Assembly (NCBI GenBank): GCA_003586115.2
Contig: QVOM02000053.1
Location: forward strand, 10,187,739 to 10,251,738
DNA from: Salvator merianae
Lineage: Eukaryota; Chordata; Lepidosauria; Squamata; Teiidae
Reading direction: 5' to 3'
DNA length: 64,000 nt
Shown piece after piece: positions 1-12,200 of the stretch; position 1 is the first letter of the stretch; every line of letters begins with the position of its first letter. The notes beneath the pieces are model-generated. The model searched no databases. It was not told the origin of the DNA and saw only the letters and a program-made list of their open reading frames with translations. The position numbers and the translations under genes are program-made.

Positions 1-503
1 CCAGATTGCAAGAGGACATTCAGGAGTTTTAAAAAGATCCCACAATGGCCTCTTGCTGCACTTCACCAGACACGAGGATCAGGCCCAGGCTTACTTTCCC
101 TGTCTGCAGGCCCATTTTGTTATTATTTATTTATTTGCATTTTTATCCCACCCCATAGCCGAGGGTCTCACTTGTGGGTTCTTAGAAGTCAGTCAAGCAC
201 CCACCCGATTCCTTCTGTTGTTTTTTTGTGCTCTCGGCTGGCCTCCAGGTAGCCCCAGTGAGATAATAAGAGACCAGCTCTCAAGAGATGCAAGTCAGTA
301 TCACTGCTACAGGGAATCCAGCATCTTTGTTGGATTTCCCGTAATAGTGTTATTATGGGCCTCACTAGTCTGGGATTATACTGGGATTACATCTGGCGTT
401 CCCAGGATAGTTGGAGGAACATCACAAGCTTTAAACCCAAGTCTGAAGGAACCCGGAGGCATACCTCTGAAGTTTCATTCCTGCATGAAAAGAAGGTTTG
501 AAG

Positions 504-690
504 AATCATAGAATTGTGGATTTCGGGGAGGCCGTGAGGATCATCTAGCCTTCGAAATGATTGGGAAAGAAAAATTAAACTGCTGTTGAGAAGTCAATGC
601 CCAGTATCTTCCTGAAAACCTCCAGAAATGGAACATCCCAACTCTTCTACAATTATACAAGAGTTTTCCCTTATATTCAAACAACCTGGA
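504..690 (-). mobile_element. CR1 LINE 3' fragment
   Basis: On the minus strand the block ends with GATGATCCTCACGG, then CCACAATTCTATGATTC, which is the CR1 3' end with its ATTCTATG terminal repeat. Sequence near 615-645 also resembles the CR1 3'UTR (ACCTCCAGAAATGG on plus). Confidence 0.65.
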
Positions 691-770
691 AAGCTGCATC
701 TTGCAGGCCCATGATACAGTTATGGCAACAAAGATCTGGCTCTAAATGCATGCAGAGATACACACACTGG

Positions 771-1230
771 TACCTTGGTACTCAACTGCCTTGAAATATA
801 TTAAATTTGGTACTCAACGCATTTTGACGTGAAAGTTTGTCTTGGTACTCATCGTTTGTTTGGTACTCAACGTGCAAGCTAGAACCTGTCAGTGCAGGTT
901 GTCTCATGACTCGCTGCCCTTTCCAGCCGAAATGAAGGGTCACGTGTTAGTCACACGGTATCTCTTGCCCAGTGCACGTCCCCTTGTGGTCTTATCATGG
1001 CTTCTTTGGTCATTTTGTACATTTAATCTAAGTACTGTACAGGTATGTAATTTTTAGGTTTATTTCTCATGTAAAGTAATGATGTACAACCATATCTTTT
1101 TACATATTGCCTTTAAAATGTGCATTGTTTTTGGTTTGGGAACGCATTAAATTTATTTACATTATTCCTCATGGGTACTCATCGTTTTTGGTACTCATCG
1201 TGCCTCCCGGAACCAATTAATGACGAACAC
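771..1230. repeat. DNA-transposon-like remnant with TTGGTACTC repeats
   Basis: The motif TTGGTACTCAWCG or close variants occurs near 776, 810, 842, 860, 1176 and 1190, clustered at both ends of a roughly 460-bp block. The right side ends GACGAACAC. The layout resembles Tigger/pogo-type termini, but the family is not secure. Confidence 0.4.
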
Positions 1231-2169
1231 ACTGTAAATTCTACAAATAAATAAATAAGTATACAATAGCTATTAAATGTAATGCAGAGGATGTATTCAA
1301 ATACCTGTCTTTGTGTGGATGGACTATCTTGGAACTAAAACAGGACTATATGCTAGTTCCTGTTTGAGCTTCCTTGCCCATCGCCAATTCTTCCCTCCTG
1401 CTGTTGACTGAAGAAGGGTTCACGTCTATTTATCTGTTGTGGGTATGAATTTTATTGTCATCAGAAGGGGATATGAAGGAATGATAGTGAGCTGTAGTGA
1501 ACCACTGAATTGAGATAAGTTGCTGAGCTGCCCCTTTTATATGTAAGTGTCCACATCAGCCCATCAAAGAGACAAAAAGCACTCCCTGCCTTCTGATTTA
1601 ATACCCTGCAGTCATTGAAAACAAACAAACAAAACCCTACTAAACCCAAATAAACTCCACACAGTGCCCACCAAACAGATACCAGTAAGAACTTATGCTC
1701 AGGGCAATACATACGGCGTCTGGCATTCACAGCTGTTACCAATCAATTGCAAAACCATCTCCTTGGCAGTTTAATCCTGACACTTCATTCACTCATATTA
1801 CTTTTGCCTTCTGGAGGCTTCCAATTTGTGGGACAAAACGCACAGACAAGAGGCAGGCTAAGTGGGCCTCTTCAGCAGCTGCTGCTGCTAACTTGGAAGT
1901 TTCCCTACATTTGAAGAGCGACAGAATTGCCGTTCATAGCCTCAGTATAGCAGGCACATGCAAGGTTTTTGCAACACGGGGATCACAAAGCCCCACTGCT
2001 GAAGGCTCCAGGATTGTAAAATTCAAAACCCGTTATTTTTCACGGTGCACAGAATACAACCAGCATGACCTGAAAAGCCTCTCATGGGCCTTGTGCGAAC
2101 AGCGTGGCAGATACAGGGTGCTTTGAACTCAAATTATATCTGTGATGTTTATTTCCCTTTTTTTTGTTG

Positions 2170-2362
2170 TTTGTTCTTTGCTGGGTACCATCGAGTCAAG
2201 GCCAATTCTGGTAGACTGCATGGGCACCTCTACGCAGTTTTCTTGGCAGAGGCACGGAAGAAGGGTTTGCCGTTGCCTATATCTGGGGAGAGGCTGGGGA
2301 TCGAACCAGCAATCTCCTGCTTTCCAACCTGCTTTGCATTATCACTGAGCTACTGCCTCTCT
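2170..2362 (-). mobile_element. Sauria-type SINE (tRNA head, BovB-like tail)
   Basis: On the minus strand a head with A-box-like GTAGCTCAGTGATAA and B-box GGTTCGATCCC is followed by a body with TGCCAAGAAAACTGC and a tail near GGTACCCAGC. The order matches squamate tRNA/BovB SINEs. Confidence 0.75.
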
Positions 2363-2520
2363 TATTTCTCTTAAAAGGTCAAAACCCTAATGCAGATCAA
2401 GGGAAAGTGTGTTCTTTTTATCCTCCATATCACAACCTTTATCTAAAAGCCCTCTCTTCTCTAGAGCTGCTGTTGGCCATGAATATCCCATGTCCCCTGA
2501 AACACCTTGTGCATCCACTG

Positions 2521-2554
2521 TGCCACGGAAATGCCACGGAAATGCCACGGAAAT
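2521..2554 (+). repeat. Three-copy 11-bp tandem repeat
   Basis: GCCACGGAAAT is repeated three times in the CCNE1 3' flank. Confidence 0.8.
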
Positions 2555-2639
2555 GTCTCTTCACATCCACTGTGCAGGTAATGAACAGCTAGTCTGTCTC
2601 GCAAAGGGGAGCATACGAACACGAGATGTGCAACACACA

Positions 2640-3086
2640 GCTGATAGCATTTTATTTAAAATTAAGATATAAGAGCATTTATACAAAGTGTTCTGTTTTA
2701 AAAAAAAATTCAAGTTGTAAACTAAAAGGGCTTGAGAAGAGGCTTGCCGTCCATAGCTAGCGCTTGTTCCGAGCCCCGGAAGGCAGAACCTTCTTCTCTT
2801 AATCCCATCCTTTTCGAGTCAGCAGGTCAAGTAGCACCCTCCTTAGCAGCAATCCAAGCAAAAGCCTGTTCTTTGGGGTGGCGGGTGTACCCGACAGTTC
2901 ATTTAAACAAAGAGTTCCATAAAAATAATGCAAATTTCTTCCGCCATAAAAAAAAAAAAAAATCTTTCCTTTTCTGAACACGCAAGCCTGTCCCGTCTTT
3001 TGCCAGCAGCATCTCAGAGTGAAGGTGAATCGAGAATCGTAAGGCGCTTTTGGCCAGGAGGTCTTCAGGTAGAGCAGCACAAAGAG
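2640..3086 (-). other. CCNE1: CCNE1 3'UTR (estimated)
   Basis: This is sequence downstream of the CCNE1 stop. The far end is set at the first AATAAA on the minus strand. It includes an A-run at 2948-2962 (T-run on the mRNA). The true end needs transcript data. Confidence 0.5.
2651..2656 (-). promoter_or_regulatory. CCNE1: Candidate CCNE1 polyadenylation signal AATAAA
   Basis: A minus-strand AATAAA lies 431 bases past the stop codon and is the first canonical signal downstream. Confidence 0.5.
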
Positions 3087-3209
3087 TTAAAGCTGTTTGG
3101 ACGTCTGAGATGGTTTCTTGCCGCTCTGTGGAGGGGTGAGGACACCGGTGGGTAAAGGCGAACTCCTGTTTTTCTCCACTAGTGCAGCTTGTTTTGCTTG
3201 AACTTTATC
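3087..3209 (-). CDS. CCNE1: CCNE1 terminal coding exon (phosphodegron)
   Basis: This 123-bp coding part encodes [20 protein letters not shown], then [12 protein letters not shown], eight more residues and TAA. LTPPQSG is the CDK2/GSK3-phosphorylated FBXW7 degron known in cyclin E; both phospho-acceptor positions are kept. The acceptor is CTTTTGTAG. Confidence 0.96.
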   Translation of the reverse strand, partial: DKVQAKQAALVEKNRSSPLPTGVLTPPQSGKKPSQTSKQL

Positions 3210-6200
3210 CTACAAAAGAATGCCCAAGAGAGAATTAGCAGCTGGTAGCTCAGCTGCTCAGAATTTCTGCATTACTTTTAGCTTTCATAAGCAATCACAT
3301 TATTCATAGCCAAACACACACACAAAAATAGAATTTGCAGCAGAAATGTACCTTAAATATTGTATGGCATCCACTCCTTTCAAAATATGTGGAAGGGGCC
3401 CAAATATACACCCGTATTATAGCTTGACCCCTGTAAAATGACAAGTGCCAAGCCCACATTCGTATTCGCACACGGCAACTCAGTGCCAAGAAGTTAATTT
3501 GGAAGTGAAAAGCCATAAGGGCTTGACACCGTAATGACTTGACATCAGCTTTTCACTCAGGCTGTAGAATGCTTCCCCTCCTTAGGGACGTCAAAGTTCA
3601 TCACTGCTCACGTTCAGAAACACGCCCCAGCCTTTGGACAAAGTGACTGCTTGCTGTCCCAGTCAAGGCCTCGTAACCTTGGTTTATTTGTGGCTTTCAG
3701 GAAATGTATTTTAACTTTTTGTATTGGTTTGACTGTAACCAGTCCCGAAATCTTAGGTTACAGAGTTTGGTAGTAGTTAAATAAATGACAAGTGGGGGGT
3801 AGACTACATTATTTCAACATCGTACACATTATTTTCAGTAATTGCCAGCATTTGCTGCATCAGATAACACAATTAAATGGACGCCAGAATATTGCAAGAC
3901 TGGAGTAGGGCTTTACAGCTTTCTGCTCTTCATTCACGAAAAGTGACTAGGCCCAACATACAGCATAGCGAGACAAACTAGCTAACTCTGAACATTTGAA
4001 CAATGTGTTTCTTTGGCTGGATTACAATTTGGAAGCCAAATTGCCTAGATTTTAGTCCAAATGCTTTATAGCAGCCTCTGTTATGTAGAATTATCCAGAT
4101 GTTTTAGACTTCCGTATCTGATAGCCAAAGGGCAAACAATTCCTATGAAACCAAATGAAGATAGACTTCAGGACACCACCAACCCTATTTCACCTGCTGA
4201 CTGAAGGGCTGACTGAGACTGGGCCAGCAGTACTAGATTTCTCCTCTTCTGCATTTCACACAGACTGAGAAAAAGTTACAAAGCAACAGAATTTATTTTC
4301 ACTGATCACCTCCACAATTGATACAATTACGGCACTTGCAACACTTACCAGCAAATCAAAGGTGTTTATGTGCGTTTGTATATTGTGCAAATCTTCTGAA
4401 GGGACACCTCTGAAGTGTTTCAGTTGTGAGCTCCCCACCTCTCTGATAGCCATAGCAAAGGGAATCATCCATTTCACGCAGTCCTGAATATCACATAGTT
4501 CATAACCTGGAAAAAGAAGGATGCCTCAGTTGTACCCAATGCCCAAGTTGTACCCTGGTTCAGAACTGCCAATTTCTTTGACTAAAAATGCAACTTACCT
4601 GAAACCCTCTGCATCAGCTCACAAGAGGAGAAGTGATATAAAGCAGATGCAGCTAAAGTGCCGTGTGTATATTCCAAACAGTCAAGATCCAGGACACAGA
4701 GATCCAAAAGCTGCAAAGGGAGACGGAAGGTGTTAGAAGGGAGTGTCATTAAAAGAAAGAGGAGAAACATTTAGGGATAGAGGCGATCCTTACCTCAGCT
4801 ATTTGTACAAATATTTGTTGTGGATACTGTGGCAACAGCATCTCATAGATTTCATTTAGGTATGCGACTTGCATGTAAATGTTTAGCCAGGATACAACAG
4901 TCAGGGGACTCAGATTCCAGTTGAGTGCCTGCAACAGAATATGCATGACAGGAAGTAAAGGAGGCATTCTTAGTATCAAGTCCATGCACTACACTTGCCT
5001 GATCTTCTGTGCAGCTCCAATTCTGCATGGCCAAGAACTGATAAAGACAGCAGCCAACTTTACAGTCTCTACACAAAGCCACAATGGAGCCTATTAAGGC
5101 AACCACAGAAAGCTTTTCCTTCGTGTCACTGACACAGAGGCTGAATGAACAGACCAAAGGGCCCATTCACACATCCCTAGGCCCAGATATCAACCACTAA
5201 GCAGGGAGGCTGCTGAGGCCTTGATTTCCAATGTTAACGAAAGCCCGTGCATTTCAGAGGCTTAGCTCTCTAACCCAGGACACGGAAACAGCACGTGTAC
5301 AACATTCCCTTCAAGATGTAACACAGTTTCACATCAGTCTGCTGAGATAACTATGTCTTGAGCCAAGCGAAAATCTGCTACTGAACTGCATGTTTGTACA
5401 TCCACCAAGAAAGAACATGATAGCAATAATGGTCAGGGCCCCAAATACAGACTGGTTAGACTGAATTAAAATCCCAACTATGACTGTCACTGGGTAATCC
5501 CGAACCACTCTCAACCTAGTCTCTTCAAGGCTGTTCTGGTGCAGGGATGTCTCAAACTGGTTTGGTACAAATTTGTTCATACTGGGCCAAACTTTCAGCC
5601 CTGAAGGCATAATGATCCAGGTGAGAGAATTTGATGAATGGGTTGTCAGTTCGATTCCCTCAACGACATTCTACCCTGCCATCATCTTACAAGTAAAAAG
5701 ATGCTCAGTAGGAGAGGATGCTTTAAACATTTATGCAGAAATAAAGAGTGAGGGAACATCTTTTCTGAGGACAGAAAGCAGGTAAAACCTTTTCCTTTTA
5801 AGGTTCCACAGAAGGGCCTGTTGAGCATGTTATTATTTATATCCGTATCCCACTCTTCGTGCCAAGGTCCAAGGGTGCACGCATATATATTTATGTGTTA
5901 TGTGCCTCAGCAGCCATCCCCCACGAGTACAACAAGGTGAAACCCTTCAGTTCTTTTCAAACCTCACAGAAACTCAAAGGGTAATCACACTTACCTTCAT
6001 AATTATTAGTTCCATTCTAAGAATATCTTCTTCTGTGCAAGCTCCATCTGTAACATATGCAAACTGATGCAGCTTGGGAGGATATATTTCCTGAAACATG
6101 GAAGACAGACATCAGTGCATTGTCAAAGGTGACACTTCAAATCAACTGTGGTAAAAGGCAAAGCCAGATGGTTCCAGGCACCAACCATTATTACCATCTA

Positions 6201-9200
6201 CATTCAGGCAACAGCAAACTGAAGTACAGGAAGATTTCCAGAAATCACATCAATTAGAGCAAGCAGTAAATGCAGAAAGCCAAGCAAACCAACTTCACAT
6301 ATCACAGTTGTTATCAGTATCACAAAATCTGTCAAGGATTATAGTCCCTTATGTCAAAATTGCCAAGGCAGTAAGCCACAGAAGCTTTCACTTTAAGTCT
6401 GTGTGAACACACACAGCCTTGCTCTTTTAATGGCTTCTAGCATTTGCCTGCTTGTTTCTACAGCAGCCGCCCTTATTCAGAACTGAACAGCTACTAGCCA
6501 GTTGGGTCTCACCTTTAAAATGGATTCAGCAGTAACAAGATTTAAGAGCACTTTCTCTTTTCTCTGTTTAAGCAGCCAGTTATACTGTACAGCATGCCTT
6601 TCTTAAAATCAATCTCAGGGCAACTGAGTGTAGCTTACTAACCTATTTCTGAAAACAGCTAAAAATGCCAAATGCTGCTGAGAACAAATTTTCATGCCTA
6701 CCATATAGTGACAGTGAAGGCAAGAAGGCAATATTTTGCTACCACTATTGCATCTTCAGCAAGTCACTCGGCCCAATTCAGGGCAGGAGATATTTACTCC
6801 CCTCCAGAACTGTTGAGTTGGGGCCTGTTCGCACCTTCTAGTGAGCGTCTGGACACTTAGCAGACAAACCCATCTGCACGCTGCTGCCGCATTCTGGAGA
6901 ATCATGGCAGTTCCCGGACATCATTAGCATGGACAACTAATGCCTACAACCTGACAAGGAGTAGCGAGTGAACTCCCAGGTGGCAGCGTGCACATCCTCT
7001 TTCAGGTGCAACGCTTCCATTGGCTGACAGCACAGCTATGCATGCCAATCATGCGCTGCATGCCAATCATCATGGCAATATCCGGGCACCCCCTGAATGC
7101 TGCTGCAGCCATTGCCTGGCCGGGCCATCCACTCTAACGATTACTGAAACATATTTGGGTTCGAAGTGCATGACTCGCTTTACCTCAAGTTTGGCAGCTA
7201 TAAATAAAGATGAAATCCCAATAAGCTGCAGGAGTGTCTTCACTATATTCTGCTGCGTTGCCATGAACCGATCAAAGAAATCTTGTGCCAAATAGAAAGT
7301 CTCTCTGTGAAGCTTGTAAACTTCACAAACCTGCAAAAGATGGGATATTAGCTTGCCTCCGTGCCAACATCCTCAGAAATTTCACGGGGCTGTATTTTTT
7401 TTCACGGAGCAGACTGGCCCAACAGATAAGACTACAATACTGCAGATTTTTGTTCCCCAGGACATAATTCTCATATTACAAATGAACATATTACTTGTTT
7501 GCTGAACACTGAGGTTTCCTAGAGCACCTGAGTCTTTGGATGAAGAGCATTTTAATGCATCATTGCTTTTCCTGTTGGCTACATGAAACCCAAATGGACA
7601 ACCCTCCAACGGAGTTAACAAAAGCAAGACTCAAATATGGAGCAATACATCCACATGCATCAAAAGCCTGAGTGGAGATAAGGAGATGAAGAGCAATGCT
7701 GTATTTCCATTGACTGAAACAATACGACTTAGCAAAACAGAAGGTTAGAAGTATATAAGCACAAGTTTCTTTAACCAGCTGCAACCAGAAACATTTGCAA
7801 AATTTGAACAACCCTTTCCTTAGTGCCCCTATCTAGTAAGACAGCTCTAGTTTTTTCCAGCATTCAAGAGGTCAATGCCTCCATTTTCAACCCACTAAAA
7901 GACTCCAGCGCTTTTGACTAAATCCAAGCACTCAAGAATCTGCTCTATGGTACCAACTATCCAGCGGCGTAGCTAAACATTCCGCCACCCGGGGCAGACC
8001 AAACGGCGGCAGCCGAGCAGGGCGCCCCGCCCTTGCAGGACGCCCCACCCTGCAGCTGCCTACTCCCGCTGCCGCTGTGATGATGGCCGTGCGCACGTGC
8101 CAGCTGGCACGGCGAGCGGGCGTGGCGAGCGAGCGGCGGGCATGCTGGTGAAGCCAAGAAAAGGCTAACCGGCGGCCGGCCGGGCGGGACGGCCCAACTC
8201 ACAGGCGGGCGCCGCCCCCAACAATTCGCCGCCCAGTGCGCAGCGCCCCCCGCGCCCCCCCCCCTTGCTACACGTCTGCAACTATCTCCATGAAATGCAG
8301 ACAAATCTCTTAGCGCTCAAATGACTCAGGAACATGGAGCTCCCAAGCATGCTGAGCCAATTTTCCCCATAGTCCTAAGGAAAGAAACTGAGCAGATAAT
8401 CTGCAGTGACGCAAAACCTTTGAAAGGTGAAGCCCTATGGAGATTTGTGAAGCCATCGGCACCTGGATGTCCTACCTGCCTACAGAAGTCACTTCCTTTC
8501 ACAGAGGCCTTCCCAGTGTAAAGTGTTTTCTTCTCCCAGTTTTTAAAGTGTTTTACCAATGGAATTCTGAGTTGAATTTCTCTTCTGCAGACTTTTTGCT
8601 ATCAGACTAGGCAACATTGTCATTCCAAAGGTTTCTGATAGAAAAATATTTGCAGGAAAAAAAATCAGCTTAGAGAACTCCAAAGATAGAGTACTCAAAT
8701 CCTGGACTACAGGTGTCCACCACTATCGCAAGCTTCTTCGTAATGATGTTTTATATAGACTTGTATAACTGTTTTTGTTTGCTTTTAGGCTTCTTGTTCC
8801 AGATCTAAAATAAGCAACAGGATACAAAATATCTAAAATAAACCAGCTCAATAAACCATTGAATTAATTGGGTCAGCTGTCAGGAAAAGCAAAAAAATCT
8901 CACCTCCATTAGCCAGTCTAGGAGAACTACTCGCATCTTAGGCTGTAAAAGCGGGTGCTTCTGCATATAGGATTTATCCCTAACATACTTCTGTTCTTTG
9001 CTGATCATGTTCTTCCAAACTTCATCTCGATTGGCCCAGCTACAAAAATAAGGAAAAGAAAGAGGCTATAATAAAATTAAACATAAACAAGCCTAGTATA
9101 CTGTGAAATAAGGGAAAACCTTTACCCCAAAACAGGCAATGGTGAATCTCTAGCTGAAGCAAGGCTCTGATGCATAAAAGGGCAGAAATCTGGATTGCCA

Positions 9201-12200
9201 GTCTCTTCTTTGTCTGGTGTGGGAATCAATATGTGGGGAGGGGCAAGCACATCATAATTTGAAGACAGCTATCAAAGGGAAAAATTAAAAAAAGAGGGAC
9301 AAACATTAGGATTCAGTCATGTTGTTCACTAAATAATCCATTCACTCGCTGTACAGGTCAAGATAATCAATCATTTCAGGAAAAATTTTAGGTCTTTTAA
9401 GCAAGCTGTATTTAAACTTCCGTTTCCCTTTATCTTTCTGTAAAGCCATTGTTGGTTTTGTTGGTTTATCGGAAGAGACAAATGGTCACCAACTCAGCAA
9501 GTAGCACCTTTAAAAGAACACTTACAACATCACAAGTACTTTGCTAGAATTTTTTTTTTTAAAAAAATAGCACAACGGAAGCCAGGCTTTCTGCTTCACA
9601 CCTCCATCTGTTTATTTTCCACCTGATGGCAATAGCCTCCATTGTGGACCTCACAAAACAGAGGGATTAGGACTTCAGGTGGCAAGGAAACAGATGGAAG
9701 TCCCAAACACTTATTCTGTTTTCTCTGGATTTCCTGTAGTAATTAATACAATGAGATAGAATGTTGGCAGCTTTTGATTTCAATCAGTTGCCACTCCACA
9801 ACAGAGATACCGAGCAGATTTAAAGCATGACTCTGGCTCTCTCAAGACATCTTCTACACAGAAGACTATAGATGCTGGATACAAATTCTCACCCATACCA
9901 TTCTTTGCAGACTATGCTCTAGAAAATTATATTCCTGTCTGATGACCATGTTACGAAGAAGCCAAAGCAAATAAGCCAAGCTACTATTTGCAAGTAAAAA
10001 AATGAAGAATAAGCAACACAAGACCATAACTTAAGTTGTGTACATTATGCTGCTGGCTATAACCCAGTTACTACCATGTTCAACACCAACTACGTCTGAA
10101 CTTTAAAGTTCATTTAATTACACACAAACTTGTACAACCAATGTAGGCAGTGTAAGAACTTTTTTCTGAACAACAGTCTCTTCCGAAACCAAGTCCAGAA
10201 TCCTTCATAACTATGGTTTGCTGCTTAATCATAGTGAAAACTGCAAACTGCACAAAACCCAGCACACCTGTGATGAGCACACCACTGAAACCTATCACAG
10301 GGTGTGCGAGAAGACTGAATCGCAACTCAGTATGAAACTAAACCCTTTCCCAGGCACATGGGGCAGCAACATACTTAAATGACCCACACCCATTACGAGG
10401 CCCATGAAGCTGCCCAAAAGCCATGCTGTTTTTTTCTTCTCTTGGCTTCTAGTCTTCCCTCACCACTTCATTTTTCGACAGTCCTAATCCCCAATTATCT
10501 GCTTGGGAAGTACTGCTCTCTATCATCCAGTCTCATCCATTTCCCTGAGCCAGATCTAATTCGGACAGTGCTCTGAGTGGACTCTCCAATGCAACTCCAT
10601 TCCAACAGTACCTTCTTTCACAATACAGCCAATGCTAAAGAAAAACCAAACTTGCATTTGTAGCAACGACACACAGAATGAAAAGTTGAAGCACAAATCC
10701 ATTTTCCCGTTTCTACTCACCAAGGAAACTGCAACACATAAGGCAAAAACCAGCCCCACTACAATAAGAAAAGCCAAAATATGGCTCTCTACATGACACT
10801 CAACTAGTTTCCATCATTCCGTACCATTAATCATATCTGCTAAAGCTGACACGATCCTATTTCTTTATTAAATGTCTATCCAACCCTTCATCCAAAGGTC
10901 TCAGGGTCCTTGAGATGGACTTTATCGATACCTGAAAGGTTAGCTGTTAATCTCTTGTAATACATACAAGTGCCACCATCAAAATAGTGGACAGAAGGAA
11001 AGCCTGCTGCCAAAGAAACCTGCTCCCAAAGAAACAAGTCACTTAAGGACATAAGGGAAGCCCTGCTGGATCAGGCCACAACCCATCTAGTCCAGCATCT
11101 TGCCTCACACAATGGCCCACCAACTGCAAGTAAAACAATGAAGAACAACTTGTAATTTCAAGAAGCTTCCTCCAGCTTCTTAAGCTGCTTCTTCTACTGA
11201 CAACAACCCTGTCTAACTCTTGACAAAGATAAATCCCAACAGCATCTGAATTTGAATCTACCAGGCACCAAAAACAAGGGGAGACAACACTAGAATCATA
11301 GGTCTTCCTGGCTCCCTTTGGGCTTGCTAGAGCTTTAGATATATAAAAAAAGTCTTAGCATTTAGATTTCTAGGTTTCATAACAGCAGAGAAAAAAAAAA
11401 ACTAATCACCGTTATATGCAAAGCTAGTGATCAAATTCCCCTACATCTCAGACCAAATTGGACAAGTTTCATGTATGAACTGCTACCTTCCACGCTAAAC
11501 CCTTCACCCATGCGGAATTAAGCATAATGAGGAATTCAATCACTTTGTGAATATTTACCATTTGGATAAAATAAGCTGGTATTTACATTTATTTATGGAT
11601 TTATTACCCCAAAGAGATTATTTTTACAAGATTAAAAAAAAACCTGAAAATAACACAATTTTTCTGGTCTTTATATAATTAAGTTTTGATGGGGGTGTCT
11701 ACTCTGGTTTCAGGTGATCTATCTTATATATGAGTTGCACTCTACCAAAGGGGTTTGAGCATCCAAAACTAACAGATTACTTTAGGAAATTCTGTGAAGT
11801 TTTACTTATGACACAATTGTCTTGAGAGCCAGACAGACGCTTACTGAAAAGCATCGCTTCTGCCAGCTGGCTGATATAATCATTGATTCATCATATAAAA
11901 TGGTAGCTCTGACTTTTAACTTTCACCACTGAAAGGATCAATAGTGTTTTCTCTGTACAAGACAGCAAGGTAATTCAGCAGAATATGCATTTTAATTTAA
12001 AATGCACTCTGGGTGTGAAGGTGCTTCTCTTTCTTTCTTTCTTTTTTATTAAGCAAGTTTTGTTAAACAGATTCATTGTCATTAGTGGTTAAAAAACAAT
12101 ACACAGAATGTAGTTTACTAGTTGCCATACCATAAGGCTACAAGAGCTGCTGAGACACTATTTAGATTCAGGCTTCCTACAATTACAAAATAACCCCCAA

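Larger units (their letters stand above)
1..2640. other. 3' flank of CCNE1; repeats only
   Basis: No coding sequence is recognisable. The region holds a CR1 tail (504-690), a DNA-transposon remnant with repeated TTGGTACTC motifs (771-1230), a Sauria-type SINE (2170-2362) and a short tandem repeat (2521-2554). The rest is unassigned AT-rich DNA. In human the next gene beyond CCNE1 is URI1; it is not reached here. Confidence 0.7.

Noticed and set aside
7957..8304. 115-codon GC-rich frame on the minus strand
   Set aside because: It coincides with the hAT-like element and its flanks; it is a product of GC-rich composition.
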